DNA of 64,000 bases, from contig NZ_JAJFAV010000005.1 in the NCBI RefSeq assembly GCF_020711235.1, forward strand, positions 289,820-353,819, written 5' to 3'. Numbering within the stretch: position 1 is the stretch's first letter; each line of letters opens with the position of its first letter. This DNA comes from Hymenobacter sp. 15J16-1T3B (GTDB lineage: Bacteria; Bacteroidota; Bacteroidia; Cytophagales; Hymenobacteraceae). The translations under genes and the position numbers were made by a program. Shown here one piece after another: positions 1-7,800 of this stretch. The notes under the pieces are model-generated. The model worked only from the letters and a program-made list of their open reading frames with translations. It was not told the origin of the DNA and searched no databases.

Positions 1-697
1 CGCCCGCGTCGCGTAGCTTGGTCACCACGGCCGCGTCCTCGTCGAGCTTCTGGTCCTTGTAGGGCACCGAGCCCCAGGTGGTTTTGTAGCCCTTGGTGCT
101 GAACAGGTCCTTCACCCCGAACGGCACGCCGTGCAGTGGCCCCTTGTACTTGCCGGCCTTGATGTCGGCATCGGCCTGCCGGGCCTGCTGCAGGGCCAGC
201 TCCTCGGTGAGCGTGGTGACGCACAGCAGCTTGGGGTCATACTTTTTCAGGCGAGCCAGGAAAAACCGGGTTAATTCCTCGGAGCTGATTTGCCGGGTGC
301 GAAGCAACTCCCCGAGCTGACGCACCGAGTAGAAGGCGAGGTCGTCGCGGCTGGCGGGCAGCGTCACCTTGCCGATGCTGGGCAGCTGGTCGTCGACGCG
401 CTGCTTGACGGAGGAAATGGTGCGCAGGCGCAGCGGGACGGGGTCGAACACGAGCGTGGGCGCCACGCTGTTGGGCAGCGGCAGCTTGCGCAGCGCCTCG
501 TAACTGTCGCGGTTGTCGCCCACGTCGCGGCGGGCCGAGTCGAGCTGGGCGTCGGTGAAATGCAGGCCCAGCACTTCTTGGGCGGCGCGCAGTACGGGCA
601 CGGTAAGGGGCGCGGGCGCATCGGCCACGCGCATGGTCAGGGCGCCGAGCGTGAAACAGGCCGCGCCGCTGAGCAGATACGGAAAAGAAATCTTCAT
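1..697 (-). CDS. Amidase signature family enzyme (N-terminal part, cut by window edge)
   Basis: The reading frame is open from an ATG at 697 to the left edge, giving 232 residues without a stop; the C-terminal part lies outside the window. An N-terminal hydrophobic segment (MKISFPYLLSGAACFTLGAL) suggests a secreted or membrane-anchored enzyme. The last visible stretch carries the amidase signature motif HGVPFGVKDLF followed by TTWGSVPYKD and DEDAAVVTKLRDAG; the Lys of VKD would be the catalytic lysine of the Ser-cisSer-Lys triad. The two serines would lie beyond the edge, so activity cannot be judged. Such enzymes hydrolyse amide bonds; the region of ~100 residues before the signature is common in secreted Bacteroidota amidases. 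The substrate cannot be inferred. It is divergent from the next gene. Confidence 0.85.
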   Translation of the reverse strand, partial: MKISFPYLLSGAACFTLGALTMRVADAPAPLTVPVLRAAQEVLGLHFTDAQLDSARRDVGDNRDSYEALRKLPLPNSVAPTLVFDPVPLRLRTISSVKQRVDDQLPSIGKVTLPASRDDLAFYSVRQLGELLRTRQISSEELTRFFLARLKKYDPKLLCVTTLTEELALQQARQADADIKAGKYKGPLHGVPFGVKDLFSTKGYKTTWGSVPYKDQKLDEDAAVVTKLRDAG

Positions 698-823
698 CAA
701 TTACCCTCGCGCCCGGCTGGTGCCGCCGCGGGCAAGAAATATCCGCAATCCGCTTGGTCCCCCCAATGGCCGGGCTGCGTACATACACACATCCGCACAC
801 GCTTACCTGCTAACTTCTTGCCT

Positions 824-2248
824 ATGAAACGTTTCGCCGCTTCGATTTTATTACTGACCCTGGCCTGCGCCGGCCGGCCCGACGCCGTAGCCCAGCCCAC
901 CACCTACCAGCTGGGCAGCACCACACTCACGCTGAGCACGCTCACCACCGGGCTGAACACGCCCTGGGAGTTGCTCTGGGGCCCCGATAACTTTCTGTGG
1001 ATGACGGAGCGCGGCGGCCGCATCAGCCGCATTAACCCCGCCACGGGGCAGGTCTTGCCGCTGCTGACGCTCAGCGACGTGACGCAAACCGGGGAAAGCG
1101 GCCTGCTGGGCATGGCCATTTTGCCCTCGCTCACCCTGCCCGCTATTCCCCAGTACAGCGTGTTCGTGGTGTACACCTACACCGACAACGGCGCGGTCAA
1201 GGAAAAGCTGGTGCGTTATTACTACGATGAGCTGCTGGGCATGATCAACCCGCAGGTTATCCTGGACAACCTGCCGGCCACCAACATCCACAGCGGCTCC
1301 CGCCTGCTGATTTTGCCCGACCGCACCCTGCTGATGACCACCGGCGACGCCAGCAACACCAGTCTGGCCCAGAACCCGCAGGCGCTCAACGGCAAGATTC
1401 TGCGCTTGAACCCCGATGGCACAGTACCGACCAACAACCCCACGCCCGGTAGCTTGGTGTACACGCTGGGGCACCGCAACCCGCAGGGGCTGGTGCGGGT
1501 GGCCGCTACCGGCCGCCTCTACAGCTCGGAGCATGGCCCCAACAACGACGACGAGCTGAACCTCATCGAAGCCGGCCGCAACTACGGCTGGCCCAACGTG
1601 GAAGGCTTCTGCAACCTCGCGGCCGAACAACCCTTCTGCCTGGCCAACAACGTGCGCGAACCGCTCACGGCCTGGACGCCGACCCGCGCCGTGGCCGGCC
1701 TTACTTACTACAACCACCCGGCCATTCCGCAGTGGGCCAACACCCTGCTGCTCGTCAGCCTCAAAGACGGCGCCCTCACCAGCCTGCCGCTCAATGCCAG
1801 CGGCGACCAGCTCGGCGGCCCCGCCGCCGACTTGTGGGCGGGCACTTACGGCCGCCTGCGCGCTATTTGCGTGTCGCCGCAGGGCCGGGTATACCTGACC
1901 ACCTCCAACCGTGACGGCCGCGGCGCCCCCGCCGCCACCGACGACCGGGTCTTTGTGCTCGAAAACCGGGCCTACTCTCCCACCGCTACCCAAACCGCCC
2001 AGTCCGCCACGTGGCAGCTTTATCCCAACCCAGCGCCGGCCGCCCTGCCCGCCGAGCTGAACCTGCCAGCGCTGCCCGAGCCGGCGGCGTTGGAGCTCAC
2101 CGACAGCCAGGGCCGGCGCGTGTGGCTCGGCACGGCCGCAGCGCAGCAGACGCGCCTGCAGCTGCCGGCCATGGCGCCCGGGGCGTACGTGTTGCGGATG
2201 CGCACTGCCGAGGGTCGGGAGCAGTACGCCCGCTTGTTGCGCTACTAA
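824..2248 (+). CDS. Secreted PQQ-dependent sugar dehydrogenase-like beta-propeller with T9SS sorting domain
   Basis: 474 residues from the ATG at 824, chosen because it opens a signal peptide (MKRFAASILLLTLACA). The body matches the soluble glucose/sorbosone dehydrogenase (GSDH, YliI-like) beta-propeller: the opening GLNTPWELLWGPDN...MTERGG, then RNPQGL near residue 219 and SSEHGPNNDDELNLIEAGRNYGWP near residue 234, which form the PQQ and calcium pocket in the family. Residues from about 400 form a T9SS type A sorting domain (LYPNPAPAA ... ending LLRY), so the enzyme should be exported across the outer membrane. It would oxidise sugars with PQQ as cofactor; the substrate is unknown. It is convergent with the next gene and they share a strong hairpin. 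Confidence 0.85.
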   Translation: MKRFAASILLLTLACAGRPDAVAQPTTYQLGSTTLTLSTLTTGLNTPWELLWGPDNFLWMTERGGRISRINPATGQVLPLLTLSDVTQTGESGLLGMAILPSLTLPAIPQYSVFVVYTYTDNGAVKEKLVRYYYDELLGMINPQVILDNLPATNIHSGSRLLILPDRTLLMTTGDASNTSLAQNPQALNGKILRLNPDGTVPTNNPTPGSLVYTLGHRNPQGLVRVAATGRLYSSEHGPNNDDELNLIEAGRNYGWPNVEGFCNLAAEQPFCLANNVREPLTAWTPTRAVAGLTYYNHPAIPQWANTLLLVSLKDGALTSLPLNASGDQLGGPAADLWAGTYGRLRAICVSPQGRVYLTTSNRDGRGAPAATDDRVFVLENRAYSPTATQTAQSATWQLYPNPAPAALPAELNLPALPEPAALELTDSQGRRVWLGTAAAQQTRLQLPAMAPGAYVLRMRTAEGREQYARLLRY

Positions 2249-2255
2249 CTCAGCC

Positions 2256-2314
2256 GCCCTAAACGCAACAACGCGGCGCCCCAGGGTGGAGCGCCGCGTT
2301 GTTGCGTTTAGGGC
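2256..2314. terminator. Bidirectional hairpin terminator
   Basis: Perfect 24-base inverted repeat, arms 2256-2279 and 2291-2314 with an 11-base loop, placed between two convergent genes 8 bases after one stop and 8 bases before the other. It carries no long U tract, but its length and position suit a shared terminator. Confidence 0.8.
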
Positions 2315-2322
2315 GGGGCTGT

Positions 2323-4746
2323 TTATTCCACCGCCACGGAGCGCGTTACCACGGCTCCGTCTACCTGCAGGCGCAGCGTGTAGAGGCCGTGGCTTAGGCC
2401 CTCAACCGACAGCTGCTGCTCCGCGGCACCGTTGCGGATGCTCACGGCCTGCGCGCGCACCACTTGGCCCAGGGAATTGATCAGCTGGGCTTGGCCCGCC
2501 GAAGCCTTGCCGGCACCGTCCAGGCGCAGCGTCAGCGTGCCGCCGTGTACCGGGTTGGGGTACACCGCCAGCTGCCCGCCCAGCAGCGCATTGCGGCTGG
2601 CCGTGGCCGTCGTGCTGATGGTGAACGTGCCCTGCGTGTCGCCCGAGCCGTAGCCCGACACCGCCATGTAGTAGGTGGTGCCCGCCGTCAGACCGGTGAA
2701 GCTGATGGCCCCAACGCTCTGGTTGTTGCGCGCCGAGGCCTGGCAGCCCACCAGCGCGAAGCCGGTGGAGCAGGTAGCGGCCGTGTAGAGGCGTACCATG
2801 CCGGCCGGGTTGCCGGTCACAAACCCGCTGATGGCAGTAACGCCGGCGGGCACCGTCACGCGGAACCACACGTCTTTCGGCGAGAGAGCCGGCGAACAAG
2901 TGGCGGGCAGCGTAATGCCCGGCTGTACGCTGGTGGTAGAGCCCAACGTGGTGCCAGTACCCGATACCGCCCCGGTGGCCGTCACGCTCAGCGCCACGGC
3001 CCCGCAGGGCTCGTCGTTTTGCGGCACGGGAGTCAGCGTCAGGAAGCATACTTCGGTCGACGGTACGCTGGCCCCCTGCTGGGCGCCGCAGTTTTTCGTC
3101 ACGGTGAAGCAGTAGTTCGTGTTCGGCAGTAGGCCGGTCAGCGTGGTGCTGGCCGACGTGATGTTGTTCACGGTGGTGTAGGTCGGCGTCGACTGCTGGC
3201 GGTATTGCACCGAGAACGTCTCACCCGTGCCCAGCGTACCGCCCCAGCTCAGAGCAGCGCCGGTAGCCGTGGGCGTCGCCACCGGGGCGGTGGGCGTTGC
3301 GCAGTTGCTGGTAGTACGGGCGCAGATGTACACGGCCCCCGTCGGGTTGGCATTGCTGTATTGCCACAGGCGCACGTACACCGTGCTACCGGGCACCAGG
3401 TTCGTGCTGTTCAGCAGCGAGAACGTGCCCGTGCCGCCGTCGTCGTCGCAGCCGCTGAGCGCCAGGCTGCCGCAGGTGCCGGTGTAGAGGGCCACGCCCG
3501 TGTCGGTAATCGACGAGCCGCCCACGGAATCCGTTTCGATGGTCAACGCGCCGCTGGCCGGCACCACCACGCTAAACCATACGTCGCCGCCCTGGTAGCT
3601 GGCGCAGCCGGGGGCCGGCGCACCGGTCGAATTGGTAGCGCCCGTCAGCGTCACGCGGGTACGGGTCGTGCAGTTATTGCTGATCGTGGGCGTCAGCGGC
3701 GCGGCGCTGGTGCACTCGTCGTTGATCGTCGTGAACGTGCCGGCGTTCGAGCGGCTGCTGTTGCCGAGCGTGCCGCCGCAGTTCTGCGTCACGTAAAACT
3801 GGTAGGTCGTCAGCGGCGTCAGGCCGGTAATGGCCAGCGAGTTGCCGCTGATGCCGGTGCGCGTCACCACGCCACTACCGCCGCCACCGGGCGTGAAGCC
3901 GCGCGGGCCGTACTCGATGGTAAACGTGCCGTTGCCGCTGAGAGCGGTCCAGTTCAGCGTGGCCGACGTCAGGCTCAGGTTGGTGGCGGTCAGGCCGCGG
4001 GGCGTGCCGCAGCCGGTCGATACCGGCGGCAGGAACGCGTATACCTGCCCGGCAGCCGGGCGGGTGGCGATGTTGCTGGTTTCGGTCGTGGAGCTAGCCG
4101 TCGGGGTTGCCGAGGTATTGTTCAACGACAAGAAGGAGCCCACCGTAGCCCCGGCCAAGCCGATGGACGCGGAAGCCGAGTTGATCGAGCCGCTTTCCGG
4201 CCGGTAGATAAACTCGACGCGGTTGGAGCCCTCGTACAGCTTTACCTGGAAGCTGATGGTCGAGCCGGTGGCACTGTAGTTCCACTGCCAGTTCAGCCAC
4301 TCGAAGGTGAACACCCGGTTGGGCGACGTGCCCGTGGTCACGTACGAAGCCGTGCCCACTTCCCCGTCGAGGTCGTCCCACAGCGGGGCGACGAGCGGCC
4401 GAATGCCCACCGGACCCACGTTCAGCTCGTTGAAGCGGTAATCGTCGGTGGTCGACGAGTTGAACGACACCCAGCCGTTCGACGAGGCGACAACCTGCGT
4501 GTAATTCACGCCATCAAACTGAAAAGTGAAGCCCAGCGGAATGGCCGCCGACGCTTCGTCGTCCGTTTGGATAGCGGCCACGGTGGTTGCGCCCGTCACC
4601 GGGGTGAAGGTGCCTTGGCTCGGCGTGAGGGTGTAGGCGTCAACTTGGGCGTTGACGGTGGTGGCGCCCAGCAAGGCCGCTGTTAGCACAGCCATTGCCT
4701 TCCGCCAGCCTGCTCCCAAAAGATTGTGGAGTAAAGGTTTTCCCAT
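2323..4746 (-). CDS. Large secreted fibronectin type III protein with T9SS sorting domain
   Basis: 807 residues from the ATG at 4746; upstream in-frame codons exist but this start leads straight into a signal peptide (hydrophobic run ending GATTVNAQ). Order of parts: an N-terminal beta-rich region of ~210 residues; a fibronectin type III-like module beginning GCGTPRGLTATNLSLTSATL; a module beginning NDECTSAAPL with DVWFSVVVP, resembling the pre-peptidase-like beta modules common in Bacteroidota; a second fibronectin-like module; a second NDEPCG...KDVWFRVTVP module; and a type A T9SS sorting domain (LAVYPNPVHGG ... TRSVAVE). It has no catalytic motif I recognise, so a structural or adhesive surface role is likely. 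Its C-terminal modules closely resemble those of the next gene, which suggests a shared origin. Confidence 0.8.
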   Translation of the reverse strand: MGKPLLHNLLGAGWRKAMAVLTAALLGATTVNAQVDAYTLTPSQGTFTPVTGATTVAAIQTDDEASAAIPLGFTFQFDGVNYTQVVASSNGWVSFNSSTTDDYRFNELNVGPVGIRPLVAPLWDDLDGEVGTASYVTTGTSPNRVFTFEWLNWQWNYSATGSTISFQVKLYEGSNRVEFIYRPESGSINSASASIGLAGATVGSFLSLNNTSATPTASSTTETSNIATRPAAGQVYAFLPPVSTGCGTPRGLTATNLSLTSATLNWTALSGNGTFTIEYGPRGFTPGGGGSGVVTRTGISGNSLAITGLTPLTTYQFYVTQNCGGTLGNSSRSNAGTFTTINDECTSAAPLTPTISNNCTTRTRVTLTGATNSTGAPAPGCASYQGGDVWFSVVVPASGALTIETDSVGGSSITDTGVALYTGTCGSLALSGCDDDGGTGTFSLLNSTNLVPGSTVYVRLWQYSNANPTGAVYICARTTSNCATPTAPVATPTATGAALSWGGTLGTGETFSVQYRQQSTPTYTTVNNITSASTTLTGLLPNTNYCFTVTKNCGAQQGASVPSTEVCFLTLTPVPQNDEPCGAVALSVTATGAVSGTGTTLGSTTSVQPGITLPATCSPALSPKDVWFRVTVPAGVTAISGFVTGNPAGMVRLYTAATCSTGFALVGCQASARNNQSVGAISFTGLTAGTTYYMAVSGYGSGDTQGTFTISTTATASRNALLGGQLAVYPNPVHGGTLTLRLDGAGKASAGQAQLINSLGQVVRAQAVSIRNGAAEQQLSVEGLSHGLYTLRLQVDGAVVTRSVAVE

Positions 4747-4806
4747 AGGAATTAGGTGGTTATGATGTGAGAACGGTGCATGGGTGGGGGTCGTCAATAA
4801 ACACAA

Positions 4807-4841
4807 AAAAAAGACAGCAACGGAACCCGTTGCTGTCTTTT
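4807..4841. terminator. Intrinsic terminator with U tract
   Basis: Arms AAAAAGACAGCAACGG (4807-4822) and CCGTTGCTGTCTTTTT (4826-4841) with a 3-base loop and A/T flanks on both sides. It follows the stop of the 1889-residue gene on the minus strand. Confidence 0.9.
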
Positions 4842-4860
4842 TAATAAATATCCGGTTTTC

Positions 4861-7800
4861 TTAATCAACCATCACTTTGCGCACCAGCACATCGGAACCG
4901 ATGCGTAGGCGTACCTGGTAGAGGCCTTTGGCCAACCCGGTGGTGGTGAGGGTTTGCTGCAGATTACCGTTGCGCACTTCGGCCGTCCGCGTCTGCACCA
5001 CTTGGCCCAGCGCGTTGATGATTTCGCAGTGCAGTGCACCCGATTTGGCGCCGCTGATCTGAACGTTCAGTTCAGCACCACCCACTACCGGGTTCGGGAA
5101 GATGGCCACGTCGCCGCCGGCCAACTGGTTTTTCTGCGCCGTGATGATGGCCGTCGTGAACTGCCCACGGTTGTCGCCCGAGCCGTAGCCCGACACCGCC
5201 ATGTAGTAGGTCGTGCCACCGGTCAGACCGGTGAAGTTGACGGCCCCAACGCTCTGGTTGTTGCCACCCGAAGCTTGGCAGCCCACTTGCGCAAAGCTCG
5301 TCGAGCACGTAGCCGCCGTGAACAAGCGTACCATGCCCGCGGCAGAGCCCGAGAAGGAGGCGTTGATTGCGGTTACGTTGCTGGGCAGCGTCACACGGAA
5401 CCACACGTCCTTCGGCGAGAGAGCCGGCGAGCAAGCCGGCAGGGTGATGCCCGGCAGTGTGGTGGTCGTGGCGCCAAGCGTGGTGCCCGACAGGGTGACG
5501 TAGCCACCCGAGCTTACGGTCGCCGCAATGGCGCTGCACGGCTCGTCGTTCGTGGCTGCACCGGGGTCGGTGGTGAAGCAGATCGGGCCAACCCAGGCGC
5601 TGAAGCCGTTCACCGTGCCGCAGTTCTGGCGCACGTAGAAGCAGTAGTCCGTGCTAGACGCCAGCGTGTTGAGCGTGGCCGTCTGGCCGGCAATGCCCGT
5701 GATACGAGTGCCGCTGTTCAGCGTGAAGCCTTGCAGACCGTACTCAATTTCGTAGGTCGAGCCGCTCGTTTGCACCCCGCCCCAGTACAGCGAAGCCGAG
5801 GAGCTGGTTACGCTGGCTACCGTCGGAACCACCGGGTCTTGGCAGTTCGGCAGCAGCGAGACGCAGATGGTGAAGGGGCCTTGAGGATCGGTGCTGCCGT
5901 AGCCCGAAACGCGCACGTAGTACGTCGTCGAAGGTGCCAGAGCGGTCAGGTCCAGGTTCGGCGCTACCGACGTGCTGCTGTTGGCCGAGCAGCCAATCTG
6001 CGTAAACGGCCCAGCGGCGCTGGTGGCCGAGAAGGCGCGTACTTGGCTGGCCGGCGTACCCGTCACGCTGATGCGAACCGCCGTGCTGGTCGGGCCGGTG
6101 GCGGCCGTCGTGAACTTGTACCACACGTCCTTGGGCGAGCCAGCCGTGCCGCAGCCGGTGGTGCCCGTACCCGGGTTGAGGTAACCGCTAACCGTGGTCG
6201 TGGTGGCACCAACGTTGGTACCGCTGGTCGGCGTGCAAGCCGTGTTCACGGTCAGGGCAATGGCGCCAGTCGGGTCGTCGTTGGTGATTTGCGTGTTGAA
6301 CACCACCGGGCCGCCAGCAGCCGAGGTGGTCGTGCCGCAGTTCTGAATCACGTAGAACTGGTAAGGCGTGCCGGGCGTCAGGCCGGTCAGGGTCGTGGTC
6401 GTGCCGGTGATGCCGGTTACCTGCGTGCCGGTGCCGAGCGCGAAGCCGATGGGACCGTACTCAACGGTGTAGTTGCCCGAACCGCTGTTCACCCAGTTCA
6501 GCACAGCCGTCGTGGTGGTGGTCGTGCCCACCGTCAGGCCAGCCGGCGACAAGCAGCCGGTAGCCGACTCCACGCGCACATTGTCCAGGCCGATGTCGGT
6601 GAGGCCAAAGTCGCTGCGGCCGCGGAAGCGGATTACCGCCGTGGCCGAGGTCGAGGTGAGCGTCAGCACTTGGTTGGTCCAAGCCGTAGCCGTGTTCAGG
6701 CGCAGCAGGGCCGGGCCGAAGGTCACGCCCCCGTCGGTCGACAGGTGCACCGTCAGCGAGTCCGTGCCCGTCGTGTTGATGAAGTCGAAGGTCAGGCGTT
6801 TGTTGCCGGCTTGGCTCAGGTTCACGTAGTAATCCAGCGTGCCCACGGTGCCCGAGGAGGCGTTGTAGGTGTGGAAACGGGCCGAGTTGATGCCTTGGCT
6901 AGCAGCGGGCGAGTACGCACCCGAAGTCGGACCCGTCCAGCCACCGGCCGCGCCGTCGTCGTCGCGGCGCCACGAGGCGTCTGCGTCCGTCGGCGAGGGG
7001 GTCGAACGCCAGCTGTTGCTGGGCACGTTGCGGGTGCCGCAAGCATCCACCCAAGTGTTGTCGAAGTTCTCGAGGGCGGGCAGCGAAGCGTAGGTCGGCA
7101 CCGAGTAGGTCACCTGCACGGCCGTGGAGTTGGCCGACTGGCCCGAGCACGTCACCACGGCGCGGAAATACGTTGTGGTGGCTACGCCGGCAGCAGTGTA
7201 GGTCGGGCTGGTGGCGCCGCTGATGTTGGTGTAGGTCGTGCCGTTGGTCGAGCTCTGCCACTGGTAGGTCAAGCCCGTCGAGGCGGGAATGCCCGTCAGG
7301 CTTAGGGCCACGGCCGTCGGCGAGCAGATAGTCGACACGCTGGCCACGGCCGTGCCCGCTACGGGCGGCGTGGTGCAGGGGTTGAGCACCACCAGGTTCA
7401 CGTTGTCCAGGCCGATGTCGGTGGTGCCGAAGTCGCTGCGGCCGCGGAAGCGAATAACCGCCGTGGCCGAAGTCGACGTGATGGTAACCGAGCGGGAAGA
7501 CCACGTTGCGGCCGTGTTCAGGCGCAGCAGGGCCGGGCCGAAGGTCACGCCCCCGTCGGTCGACAGGTGTACCGTCAGCGAGTCCGTGCCCGTCGTGTTG
7601 ATGAAGTCGAACGTGAGCAGCTTCGAATTGGTCGCGCTCAGGTTGGCGTACAGGTCCAGCGTACCCACGGTGCCGGAAGTGGCGTTGTAGGTGTGGAAAC
7701 GGGCCGAGTTGGTGCCCTGGCTAGCCGTGGGGCTGTAAATGCCCGAAGTCGGACCCGTCCAGCCACCGGCCGCGCCGTCATCGTCGCGGCGCCACGAAGC